64,000 nucleotides of DNA from contig JABYQR010000062.1 in the NCBI GenBank assembly GCA_022592445.1, positions 62,001 to 126,000 of the forward strand. The letters are read 5' to 3'. Below, piece by piece: positions 34,659 to 45,983 of this stretch. The notes under the pieces are model-generated. The model had not been told where the DNA came from and did not search any database. It saw nothing but the letters and a program-made list of their open reading frames with translations. The DNA comes from Cytidiella melzeri (taxonomy: Eukaryota > Basidiomycota > Agaricomycetes > Polyporales > Irpicaceae). A program made the translations under genes and the position numbers. Position 1 is the first letter of the stretch, and every line of letters begins with the position of its first letter.

Positions 34659-36009
34659 ATCCGCCTCCACCTCCTACCGTGTGTTCGCGTTCGCAGTCTC
34701 GTACTGCACTCCACCGCCTGTCGTATAAATGCTAGGACCTACCCTTGGACGCAGCTCGAGCATAATTAATAGGGTTACCAGTCTGCACCGTATGGGCTGG
34801 CTCGTCTGGAGGCGCCTCCTGAGCGGGCTGCATACCCGAGCCAAGCGGTGCACCCCAGCGCCCTCAACACTTCTCGTGATTATTGGAGCTACTAGCAAAC
34901 GAAAGGTAATACTATTGCGTTAGCGGTAGGTGGTAGGAATGTTTTGTATATAAAAGGGAATTACCAGCGAACGAAAAACTTCAAGAGGAAGCGGCAAGGA
35001 CGGCGAACAATGAGAGTGAGACAGGAGTGATGAAAGCCAAAAGGCAAGGCGAATGACATCAGGGTAACCCGGATGTCATCTACGCCCATTGATTGTCGAA
35101 CGGCGAGATAGTGGAAGATCAGCGATAGGAAAGGCTTTGCACGCGATACAGAAGACAGGTTAATCGGCAGACACAGGTGAAGGAACTCGACGGGAGGCTC
35201 GAAGTGCAGCAGGGCTAATTGCTAGACAGTACACTGGGCGTCAGGTGCATGACGACTGACGCATTTCCGTTCCTTCTCACCAGAGCATGCGAGGCATTAA
35301 ACAGAACGAAGATGAGATTGACCACGCTGGTAGGTGGGATTTGACCGTTTTGCTGAATGGACCGTTAGTGACAGGCACAACACAGGGACGGGAGGGGCCC
35401 TTACCGCCTTCTCTCGTGTGTCCGCGATTACACCGCCTCCGTTACGTCGTCCGAAGGTCCCGCTACCCCACTACACACCCACACACCACCCCTGCCGAGC
35501 CCGACGTTGTCCTACCTCGAACACACCTCCAGGATCCGTGTGCCAGGTGCGTGAGTGACATGCAAACGGGAAGGGTCGAATTATTCGAGCTGTGCTGCAT
35601 GCGGGGACATGTGGTGCTCAAGGGAATGCAGGCTCGTGGTGACAGGCGGGAGGAAGGATGATTGTCATGGGAGGACGGGCGAGTCTGGCGAGTCCGAGGT
35701 GGTTGTGGGTGTCTGAGTGTGTGGAGCGTCATTGTGACACTTTTGAATTCTTATTGCTCCGTTCAGTTAGGTTTTTTGCACCCCATGACATATTTCACTC
35801 CTGTTGATGGATTTCTTTCCATATGACATGCCGAGACATATGTTGGTGAGCAATTATACGGGAGGTTTACAACGTCTCCATATTTTTCATGTCTTTCACA
35901 ACCTCCATCATCCCGCCAAAACCGGCCCAGCCTTGTGACCACTCATACGACCTCACATCACCCATCAACCTGCGATCCTCCGGCGCCCAACCAGAACAAA
36001 CCTTCTCAA

Positions 36010-36420
36010 TCAGCAATTTGACCTACCCGCCCGGCGAAGAGTAACAAGTGGCAGCAGACTTGCTGCAGAACTCGAACTGGAAGCGCGCCACATGCCCCGT
36101 CGTCGGGAACAAGAGAGAATCCGTCAGTAACTCGCACAGGAGCACACCAAGACTCCACACGTTAGCTGGCGGGTATTGGAACGAACCTCCCCCATTGCCT
36201 CAGGTGGCATGCAGACGAAGGTGCCCGCGTGATTGCAGAAGTCGTAGAACGGGCTAGGTAGCCTGGGATAGTTAAACACCGCCTCCTTGTCTTCCGCGAA
36301 CGGACCAAAATGTGCCAAGTGGTGTGCTAGACTGGTTCCACCACCAAAATCCGGATAACCCACCACGAGCTGTGAAGTTCGAGACCCTGCGTGGTGCATC
36401 AAATTCGGTCAGTTTGAAGC
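36010..36420 (-). pseudogene. Protein kinase C-lobe fragment
   Basis: One minus frame reads HAGTFVCMPPEAMGE, resembling the activation-segment end (GT...PPE). A second frame continues with PPANVWSLGVLLCELLTDS, the conserved subdomain IX helix with Asn where Asp is usual. The frame change between them and stops further down show decay. It may be the 3' part of the FunK1-like gene or a second kinase piece. Confidence 0.5.
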
Positions 36421-36779
36421 TCAAAGCAGTGAGTGCATATGTTGTCATCATGCACAATGTAGACACAACTCATCCTTCTACTCAACAGCGAGGTCGACAA
36501 TCTGCTGCTCTCTAGCGTACGCAGGTTAGATCCCATCGTTGTACCAACACCCTGCCCAAGAGCGATGTCGTCGGTATCGTACAGTATGCACTGCTCGATC
36601 ACAATACGTCTCTCGACCTGGATGATATTGTGGACATCCTAGACAAGTGCGCGGAAAAGGTCATTGTCCTGCTCGCATGGGCAAATGAGGTGAGAGGCAT
36701 TATCCCCGCCAAACGCATCCTCATCCTCCTCGACGTAGGGAACGTGAGTGCAGTCTCGGACAGGATCCCCAACGGTGTT

Positions 36780-38120
36780 TCAGGTGTCGTCCTCAAGACA
36801 TCGAACGTGGACATAGACTTCATCGACCCGTTCAAGCGGTTCTTCACTGGTGCGTCTATGCATCTGTGGATCACAGAGTCCTCTAGCCCGCCGTCGGTCG
36901 CTACGATTCGAGCACTGAGGACAACAGGAACAATCCCTATCATCCCTACCTCTTTGCTGACGGTCAAACAGACGTCGAGAACAAAGGTCAATGTCGCTGA
37001 CGCATTCCTTGCGCCACTGTCCTCCAACAGAACCGACGGCTTGTTTCCTACAGTTGTGACCGAGGGGAATCGGTCCCTTGGCATGGTTCACTCCTCCGCC
37101 GCCTCCGTCAAGGAAAGCATTTTCACTGGGATCCATCACGAGGCAGCGAAGAACGCGGTCGTTGTGTGGGTCCGGAGCCGTGGAAAACAGCTTGCGAATA
37201 CCGCTCAACAGATACCAGAGGTCCTTGGACTTCAGGAATTCAGGCACATGCTCCACTATATCGAATTCAGAAGTCCGCTTGATGTACTGCTGAGAGACCT
37301 TGACAATGACGCGACGACCACTGTCCGCGGACGTGGTCCCTTCATAAACCGTTGTCCTTCGACCAACGAGAGCGTACTGAGAGTAGACATGTTTGCCAAG
37401 AGTGACAATGAAGGGCACGTTTTTCTCCTTGTCCTCGTCCGTGGAGAGATCAATCGTATGCTCCTTCAGGCACCTGATCGGAAAGGCGGAGGGGTGGGGA
37501 TTGGTTGTGGGTGGGGTAATAACGTGAGCGGGAACAGCGCCAAACTGTTCAGCATCACAGTAGGCAAGAGCGACGAAGATGGCTGCAACTCGTTCGAAGC
37601 TGGTAATGAGGGACAACTTCTCCCTATTCACGCCCGCGTCGGGGCACATACGGACAATACCAGAAGCGTCGAAGTACCAAAGCGAGATGAGCTCATCTCG
37701 GAAAATGACACCAAGATTGTGCATGCGTGTTCCACGCATTGAGCCAAGCATTTCGAGAGCATATCCGCAAAGCTGAATCTCAGCGTCCGTAGTGGTAGAG
37801 CTCTTCCGGGATGGCCTGTCAGAAGATCCGCCAGATTGCGTAGCACCTTTGGTTTCTTTAGCCGGTCTTGCAGAGACCAATGCTTCCGAGCCACGAGAAC
37901 GCTTGCCGTCTCAGCCACCTCGGCGTTTGCCATCTCCTCGACCTCCTCAACCTCCTCAGCCACCTCGGCGTTTGCCATCTCCTCGACCTCCTCGACCTCC
38001 TCAACGTTCTCAATCTCCTCAACCTCGGCAGCCTCAGCGACTTCCTCCGACTGGGTGGTAATACAGACAACCGAAAGGATGCGTCAATAACGCGAACAAT
38101 TAGCGACAAGACAGGACGCT
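36780..38120 (-). pseudogene. FunK1-like fungal kinase fragment
   Basis: The minus frame 37880-36780 contains AEIQLCGYALEMLGSMRGTR, the block LISLWYFDASGIVRM, SFERVAAIFVALAYCDAEQF and, after an acidic stretch, ALVGRRTTVYEGTTSADSG, a diverged glycine-loop region followed by RRVIVKVSQQ with the likely ATP-binding Lys. This arrangement matches the N-terminal half of basidiomycete FunK1 kinases. Upstream (38040-37900) an exon carries acidic repeats (EEVEEVEEMANAEVAE twice) after a possible intron with donor GTCAGC near 38120. The catalytic HRD and DFG parts are not readable in this frame. Combined with its place inside M2, it is a captured or decayed kinase. Confidence 0.5.
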
Positions 38121-38527
38121 GACCTCGGGTGAAGCACTGCATTTCTGCTGCTGTCGCTTGTGTCGCTTGACGTTGAGCTTCGGCTTGATTGTTGACGAGA
38201 GAGAGAGAGGTGGATGTTTGGACAGAGAGACGATCAACCCGACCTGCATGTCTCGTCTGACTTGAGTACCTCGTAGTGGTGTTCATTTCTCTAAAGAAAG
38301 ACCATTGCTCGTAGTGTGAGTGCTGCAGTGTCTGAGGAGAGAGAGGGGTATGGCTGGACTGGCGACCAGAGAAACCACGACGAGAGAGAGAGAAGTATGA
38401 TTGAACCGGACCAATGAACGGGGAGAGACAACAGAGACGTCCGAAAGGGTACACAGTGCGCGAACAACTATCACGCCCCGCTCTTGAATGCCGGTCTAGC
38501 ATTCGCGAACCCACGCCATGTAGCGTG

Positions 38528-38636
38528 GTGTATGGTGAAACTGGGGGGGTATGGTGGTGAGCAGAGAAGGAGGCGAGAGGGTGTATGGTGAAACCGGGGG
38601 GGGTATGGTGGCGAGCAGAGAAGGAGGCGAGAGAGC
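38528..38636. repeat. Two-unit ~53 bp tandem repeat in M2
   Basis: Units start GTGTATGGTGAAAC and end GAAGGAGGCGAGAG; each contains a GGGGG run of different length (7 and 8 G). Confidence 0.8.
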
Positions 38637-40567
38637 GAAACGCGGGAGTTGTTGACAGTCCATCAGCAAGCGTCATGTGTCACGTGAAGAATGTTTGAAA
38701 GCCGCGGGTTACCATAAAGGGATGAAAAATCGCTGCCACTAGCGGCGATCGTAATAGTAATACTATTAGTTTGTAATATATAGATTATTGGAGGCACCTG
38801 CTGAAGGTCTGTGAAAGACTACACACAAGATCGCATCCGCAAGCATAGGCTACTATGGTTCCTCCACTATCGAAGGCATCTGTGACCTCTCGACACGAAC
38901 CTCAACTCTCGCTGTTTTATATTCCCCTCATCTCCTTGTCTGCTACACAATGTTATCCTATCGCTCGACGTGGGTGACCTTCTTGGTGGCCCGACGTGGA
39001 TTTGTTCTCACTCATTTCATCAGGGAATCCGTAATCTGATACTATGGGAGAATTTGTCTTTGATAGCTGTTATTACCTATTAATATCCTTGTTTATGTGG
39101 AGTATACAGAGTAGCGAGAATATTGCAAGTTATCAAAGTAGCCTAGAATAAATTGCCTCTTACTCGTGCGACAATATTTCCAGATATTCTGTGGATATTT
39201 ACTCACAGAATGTTGATAATATATGCTATCTTAAGCCCAATGAGTGGGTGGGTTGTGCGAGATGAAGGATAAACTACGAAATTGATGCACAGAACTCGAG
39301 GCTTTCAGTGACGAGAATTTGTGATGAGCGGAGGTTTGTATTCATTAACATGGCTATGCTACTTTGTGCGGACTACAGTACTGAGTCTGTTTGACACGAT
39401 CACTCCTCCATAGCGGCAAGATCCACAAGAGCCACTGTATTGACCTCACCAGCCGTGTTCTTACCACGCCTACAGGAAGAGTTGGATGAGTTAATTGTTG
39501 ATCAGCAGAAACGACGAAAGAGGACGTACGAAACTGTCTTGTACAAGTCAGCCATCATCCGGTGATACTTGGCATGATCGTTTCGAATGTCTTCAAGAAC
39601 CTTGACGTGGCGTTCGTAAACTGGCTGATAGGTGTCGCCGTGGAACGAGAGCTTGCTGTGCTCGCCGGTCTTCCACTCAAGTAGAGCGCAGTGGACCTTC
39701 AAAGAATATGTTAGTAATGGTGCGCCACATAAAAGGAAACCCATCGTACCGCAGTAGCCGCTAAAGCAACAATAGGGATGGGCAATTCCAGCTCATCCCT
39801 CTTCGGCCCTTCTTCGCAGCTTGACGAGAATAGCTTGCTATGCTTGTCAGCAAGCGAGCTGCGACCGCCACGGCCACTTTCGAAGAAGGACTTCGTGATG
39901 ACCTTGATGATGCAGGGGTGCTTGAACGGTTTATTCTGCTTCATGACACCAGCCTGTGAGTGAATGTTAAGCCCGTTAATCTCATATCATATCTAAGTTC
40001 CTATTTGATGACTCACCTCTTCAGGGAAAATATACGTATAAGATTCGGTTAGATCCTTGACGCGGTCCTTACATTCCTCGCCAGGGAGAAGGCTATAGTA
40101 CCCAGCGGCGCATGTGGATGCATTAGATTTGACATCGCCACGGCGATTAGCGAAGCGAGCAACCAGCTGTGCAGCATATGAGAAAACAGATAGACAGCAG
40201 GGTGAACCACTCACAATTTGGGCGATATCTTCTCCGAAAGCAACATCTTTCTCGAAGTGTTCGGCATATTCATTGAGTTCGAGGCGGGTTGCGCATCGGC
40301 GAAGAATGGTGCGAAGACCCTTCCAATGGTTCTTGTCAGATGGATACGCCGTCTTGAACAGGTAATCACCAGTAGCCGAACGAATCGCGGTACGTATGAT
40401 TTGCTGAAGCAGTGATGGCTGGACCTTGAGCGAGACAGGGAGGCTTGGCGGCGGCGCAACATAGTGTGCGGCGACTGGCCAACCGTAGTTTGGCGAGTTG
40501 GTGTCAGTGCTCGAGTGCGCGCCTGAGATGGCGGAAGATTGAGAGGTGGTGTTTGGTTGCGTTTCGG

Positions 40568-42391
40568 TGAGACACTTAGTCACGCTTCAAACTAAGAACA
40601 ACCTTAAAGACAACACAACCACCCACGAAGTGGCAACAGAAGTGTAAAGGTGTAGAAGCGCGGAAGTGTTAAAGTAACGCGAGGTGGTCTAAGAGTCCTA
40701 GTTTTACTTGTGCTAAAAGAGCGACAAGGTTTTTGTGATTTTGTTTATATGAAGGGAACTAGACAGGCAACTACCACGCGTATCGCGGGTAAAAGGGGCA
40801 AGTCGGCGCGGTGAAAGCAAAAGAGTTATAGTGCGGCTCCAAGAGAGAGCGCGTGAAAGGTCGCGGCTTGTAGGAAAACGGCGCGCGGAGGGACGCAGAA
40901 GATAAACGCAGACGAAATATGAATCTCGAACACAAAACGCGGTCGCTGGTGAAGATGAAGTGGTTGCTGTAAAACGCGGGCGCAGTGAAAGTGAACGCAG
41001 TAAGCTCGACGCAGTGAAGATGAAACGCAACGCAGTAACGCAGTAAGATAACGCAGTTAAAAGCAAACGCAGTATAACGAAGCCGTGAGAGAAAGAGAAG
41101 CTAATGGCGCGCGAGTCGTAGCGGAAGGCTGTGTGAGATCGCCGTCAAGTGGACTCGACAGACTGCGCGCGGGGGCAATAGTGTAGAACAACACCTCCCG
41201 AGCGGCGATGCGTATTACAAGCAAACGCGTGGCCAACGACGACGTTGGTAGAGCTGGTAAGATTGAACTGTACTAGTTCGCACTCGTGACCCTCGCCTTC
41301 AAAGTCTGGAGATAGCCAGCAATCTGGGTGCGGCGCGCGCGGGCGATTGCAGTCGAGTGGGATGAAAGGTCCTGTACGTAGGGGAATTGGATGGTCGCTC
41401 TGAGTGTCGCAATAGGAGCAGTTATCGAGCGAGTCCGCGACAGATGCGACGGACGACGCTGGCGAGGGTGATTTAGGAGTAGGTCTCTCAGGGGAGACCG
41501 TAGGCGCTGCTGAGGGCTCGGGCGGCGGCGTGGGCGCGGGGACGGTGGGATAACGGCGTTGAATCTCGCGCGGGCGCGGGCTGAAAGGGCAACGGCCGGT
41601 GGGTGAATGGGGAACAGTGGGACAGCAGCAGCAGGCTCGTGGCGGGTTGTCGTTGTTGGACGCCGCGGGCATAAACGTGGAAGAGATCGCAATGAAGCAA
41701 CGCAGGAGAGGCTACAGCTAGGGACGCGAAGAGACTCCCTCGACGCGAGCGCAAAGTGTAAAATATACTCTGGGAACTGGGGTGTGGATTGATTGATTTC
41801 CCACGCAGTACAAGCAACACCTTTTTTTTATATACCCTGACGACCCTCTCCTAAACCTTTCCTTCTATGTCTTAAACCCAAACGCGAGAGCGAGGAAACG
41901 GGGTGGCAGAATACTTCCGTCTGCGGAGGCAAAATGCCCAGCGAATCAACGCCTGGCGGGACACAGCGTTGGTCGACGCGGAGTAGCGGCGCGCGCCCTC
42001 GCGCTGCAGAGGCGCCAACCGTCGCGAGCAGGTAATGAGGCGCCGTCCAGGAGTTGCACAGCGTGGCGTGATAGGAGTCTTCCTGAAACGGGGTTCGCGC
42101 GTCAAGTTTCTTCTACCGTTGGTCCGACCCGTGTCCGAAACACTTGGTGGCTGGCCGGCCCATGCTCCGATGCAAAAGGGGCGTGTCTGTGAGTCAGAGT
42201 TCGGTGCGATTCCTCGGCCTCGGATGTTTCCGGCGCGCTGCTGCTCCTTGTCAAGTCCTCGGATCCTCGGCGAACTCCTCGTGCCCGTGACGCTGGGAAA
42301 GTGGAGGGACTTGCCGCTCAGGATGACGCGGGCCGCGCAAATGGCGGGCTGCTGCCGGGTCTCCGCGCCTAGCCAATTTCCGGGTGTATCA
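40568..42391 (-). mobile_element. L2: 1.82 kb TG...CA element inside the DUF6532 gene
   Basis: Begins TGAGACACTTAGTCACGC and ends GGGTGTATCA, with TCGG on both sides (40564-40567 and 42392-42395). It is colinear with L1. Minus strand: TATA-like GGGTATATAAAAAA near 41825-41840, a 175-codon ORF at 41672-41145, then a 40905-41070 block with many ACGCAG motifs. The target is proven by the in-frame rejoining of the interrupted exon. Confidence 0.8.
41145..41672 (-). CDS. Small Cys-containing ORF of the L element (175 residues)
   Basis: I do not recognise the family. MPAASNNDNPPRACCCCPTV starts a Pro/Arg-rich half (PRPREIQRRYPTVPAPTPPP). The second half has CSYCDTQSDHPIPLRTGPF, then PDCWLSPDFEGEGHECE and NVVVGHAFACNTHRRSGG. 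Two CxxC-type pairs plus His residues suggest a zinc-binding fold, but this is a guess. It starts about 155 bp downstream of a TATA-like box. L1 has the same protein with a lost start codon and few replacements, which points to coding constraint before the last transposition. It lacks gag, pol or transposase motifs. Confidence 0.5.
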   Translation of the reverse strand: MPAASNNDNPPRACCCCPTVPHSPTGRCPFSPRPREIQRRYPTVPAPTPPPEPSAAPTVSPERPTPKSPSPASSVASVADSLDNCSYCDTQSDHPIPLRTGPFIPLDCNRPRAPHPDCWLSPDFEGEGHECELVQFNLTSSTNVVVGHAFACNTHRRSGGVVLHYCPRAQSVEST

Positions 42392-43433
42392 TCGGGCTGT
42401 GGATAGCAGTTGGTGTTCGGAACGTTGGCTCCATCTGAGAATGTAGGTTTCTGATTCATTTGGTACATCATTAGTATCTGATTGAGAACAGCACGACCTC
42501 TTACCTCCGAGCAACGAGCTTGGGCACAATGTCTGCCAGAGGGTTTACACCGTTTACCTGACCTGGATCTCATGTTTGCGTGTGCAGCTGCGTCATCACA
42601 ATCATCTTGATTGGCATTGTCAAAGTCTTCGAACTCCGTTGTGGTAGTCATCTCAAGATCAACATCTGGGATATTGATCCCGGGCAATGGGCTTCGTTCG
42701 GTATTGGGCCCCTCGGCCTCGAGGTGTGGTACCTGTAGATACTTCCATGTCAGATAGAGCACATCATCAACAAAAAGGTCATACCTCGTTACGCAGTTGC
42801 GTTGTAGTAATACCTATAAGATCTTGATCCTCTGGCTGGCTATTGGCACCTTCGTCAGCGCTATCGTCTTCGCCTGGCCCGTGATAATCCTGGTAGTCTT
42901 CCTCAATGTCCGCATCCTCGTCGTCAATGGCCGGCTTGCTTTGCTTTCTAGGTTTTGGCGCTGGCCGATTGACATTGCTGTCATCATCGAAGAGGCGTTC
43001 AGCAGTGTTGACTAAGCGTGGTCGCTTGGGTGGCTGGGGAGCTTCAGAGACATATTCGTCAGAATCGCCAGAGCTTGCGATTGATGGCGGCAACCGACGA
43101 CGCTGCTGAGCTGGCTTTTTGGTGCTTTGCTTTTGCGTAGGAGCATGCCCCGTTGGTGCAGCTCCTCGCCAGACTGAAATGGATGTCAGTATGCCAGGTA
43201 AAATGGTGGCATCGTAACTGAGAAAGGGCATACCAGCGTTATCGAGTGCTTTCGTCTTGGTTGTTCGAGCGCCTGAAGCGTATCGTGTTAGTCAAAGATA
43301 TGAACATGAGTAAGGTTTGAGAGATACCTCTACCCTGCTCCTCGAGGCGAGCAGCATACGCCTGTTCTTCGAGTTTCTTGCGTTGTTTTGTGATTTGAGC
43401 CTTTTGCGCTGGAGTTAGGGCTTGGTTCGACAT

Positions 43434-43688
43434 GATCGATGCCGCTGAGGTCTGTTCGTGTCGATTTTGAGTGGTCTAAGGTGTGAATGAGTAAAGGGAG
43501 GGATGGATGCGAACAATGAGAAACGGATGAACTGGGAGCACGTCGAGGACCGTTGGAAACCGAGAGAACCCCTAAAGAAACTGGGCATATCAACTCAAGC
43601 TTGAATTTGAAACACATAAGTTACGGGACCGCGACTCAACCCGACGTACATGCTCCCTGTTCGCAATACCCTTTGACTCAGTGAACAA
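43434..43688. promoter_or_regulatory. Bidirectional intergenic region of the Plavaka gene pair
   Basis: The 255 bp between the divergent starts (ATG at 43433 on minus, 43689 on plus) must carry both 5' UTRs and promoters. No convincing TATA box is visible. The arrangement implies co-expression of both element genes. Confidence 0.5.
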
Positions 43689-45983
43689 ATGCCTTCAACT
43701 TGTCCTGCATGCCGCTCAGTCTTCAGTAAAAGCGGCCTCAAGCATCACAAGCGGCTTACAAAGGATCTACTTTGTCTTCGTTACTGGAAGGCCCATACGA
43801 CGTCAGCAGAACAACACGAGAGCGACTTCCAATCAGACACGAGCAATTCCGATGTGCTTTCAAGCGACGATGACCCGAGCGACGATGAATCAGAATTGCT
43901 ACCGAAAATCATCTTCGGGCATGCTGTGGACAAGGACGACACCGACTCCGCATCCGACTCCGAACAATTTGCGCTTGGAATCGATCCAGCTGGCGATGCT
44001 CTGGGCGACTACGATCTCCTAAATGAAGGTGATATCGAGATGGAGGAGGATGATAGCGATGACTCGGAGGTTGGTCTAGGAGATTTTGTAGAGACGGATG
44101 AGGAGTCAGGTGGCAAGGATGAGTGTGTTACATTGGAGCCGCAACGGTTAGCACGTCCGCTCGAAGGAACCCAGGCGCAGCCGGATAGGTCTGCAGAGGA
44201 TGACGCTAATGTGCACACAGCACAAGTTCAGCGAGAGGGGGCAGAGCGGCAATTGCGGTACACACCCCACGTTGTGACATTTCCTGGCGCAGCAGGAAAA
44301 CCCAGCGGGATGTCAGGATCACAGAACGATATGTATGCGAGCGGGATACCCACAGCAAACAACCCTTATGCTCCATTTTCATCGCGTATTGATTGGGAGT
44401 TAGCACGATGGGCAAAGCTTCGAGGCCCTGGCTCTATGGCACTGACAGAGCTCCTGCAAATACCTGAAGTGAGTGGGACTTCGGGCTTTGAATTGTAGTA
44501 GCGAATCAATCTTACAAGATATATAGGTCCCTGAACGCCTCGGTTTGTCGTTCTATACGGCGGATGAGCTGAACGAGATAGTCGACAAGAGGCTGCCTGG
44601 GCGCCCACGCTTCGTTCGCCACGAGGTCTTGATCGGTAACGAAGTCTGCGAGGTCTTCTATCAAGACATCATCGCGTGTGTTAGAGCCATATTTGGAGAT
44701 CCCGACTTCACACCATACCTTGTATTCGCCCCTGAAAAACACTACACGGATGCTCGGAAAACCCAGCGTATGTATCACGACATGCACACTGGCAGGTGGT
44801 GGTGGGCAACCCAGGTAAGTCAGCTGTCGTTTTGCACGACTTTCAAGTTTGGGCTGAGGGTGATTTAGGAAGAAGTGGAGCGCAAAAAACCTGGGGCAAC
44901 AATCATTCCTATCATTATTTCAAGCGATAAAACACAGCTTACCTTGTTCCGCAACAAGACCGCATACCCTGTGTACATGACCATTGGGAACATTCCAAAG
45001 GAAATCCGTCGAAAACCATCCTCCCGCGCCTACATTTTGCTTGCATATCTGCCAACGACAAAGCTGGAGCGCGTTAGTAACAAAGCAGCACGACGACGGA
45101 TGATTGCAAACCTCTACCATGCTTGTATGAAGAAGGTCCTGCAACCTCTCGAGAGCACCGGTATCTCAGGATTGAGCGTGGTAACCGGAAATGGCACCAC
45201 CTATCGAGCTCATCCGATATTCACTTGTTTTGTAGGTGACTATCCCGAGCAAATCCTGGTGACGTTGGGCTATACGGGAAAGTGCGCCTGTTGTAAGATT
45301 TCGCACAAAAACCTCGGAGATCACGCTCCAGAAATCGCCGCTGACTTACGAGACCTCACCGCCATCCTCAACATATTGGATTCGTTCGACGCTCGTCCTG
45401 AGGACTTCCTCAAGTCATGCGCAGAAGCTGGTATAAAACCCGTCATCGACCCATTCTGGATAAACCTGCCATATACGCACATTTTTCGTTCGATCACGCC
45501 TGACGTGCTTCATCAACTCTACCAAGGCATCATCAAGCACCTTGTAGCATGGCTGATCGAGGTCTACGGTGCGGCGGAAATTGATGCTCGCTGTCGTCGC
45601 TTGCCCCCAAATCACCACATCCGAATCTTTGGGAATGGAATCAGCACACTCTCAAAGGTGACTGGCCACGAACATGATCAACTCTGCCGCATCTTACTCG
45701 CTTTGGTCCTGGATATGCCACCTCTCGAGTCAACCATTTCGCCCGCCCCTGTCGTCCGTTGCGTGCGCGCCATTCTTGATTTTTTGTATTTGGCACAGTA
45801 TCCAATCCATACCGACGACACTCTAGCACTGCTTGACGAGGCGCTCGCTCGATTCCACGCCGATAAGCAGGTTTTCATTGACCTCGGCATCCGTGAAGGC
45901 TTCAACCTTCCCAAGCTCCACTTCGCGTTGCACTATTCACAGTCAATCCGGCTTTTCGGCACTACAGATAATTTCAACACTGA

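Larger units (their letters stand above)
34889..38782. mobile_element. TIR element M2 carrying protein-kinase gene pieces
   Basis: An 11-bp direct repeat GATTATTGGAG flanks the element (34878-34888 and 38783-38793). S1 has one copy, GATTATTCGAG, at 2300-2310, so the boundaries are exact. The right end TTTGTAATATATA matches the right end of M1. The left end (from CTACTAGCAAACG) is a degenerate inverted partner, about 70% over 32 bp, sharing TACTATT. A 9-11 bp duplication fits Mutator-like elements. There is no transposase. The interior carries FunK1-like and kinase C-lobe sequences on minus, an acidic repeat and a minisatellite. Confidence 0.7.
39400..43433 (-). pseudogene. DUF6532 protein gene of the Plavaka element, split by L2
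   Basis: Starts at 43433 (MSNQALTPAQKAQITKQRKK) and ends at TGA 39400. Splice-compatible exons give a disordered acidic N-terminus (DDEDADIEEDYQDYHGPGED), then NYGWPVAAHYV, LQQIIRTAIRSATGDYLF, LVARFANRRGDVKSNAS, SYTYIFPEE, FKHPCIIKVITKSFF, IPIVALAATA, VHCALLEWKTGEHSKLSF and a last exon ending DLAAMEE. The pattern of FxHP, ALA-A-A and LEW-G-F is the DUF6532 fold found in many basidiomycetes; its function is unknown. L2 (40568-42391) sits between codons: removing it with one TCGG restores NCYPQPETQPNTTS without a frame change. Apart from that no lesion is visible. It may act as accessory protein for the transposase; that is inference from context. Confidence 0.75.

Noticed and set aside
36630..37742. 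Long plus-strand ORF (370 codons) across M2
   Set aside because: It lies antisense to the FunK1-like kinase frame, has no recognisable domain and odd composition; a shadow of the minus coding sequence.
37890..38045. Regular CTCCTCGAC/CTCCTCAAC repeats considered as a CRISPR-like array
   Set aside because: Spacing is codon-like (9 bp) with no unique spacers; it encodes an acidic VEEVEE repeat.
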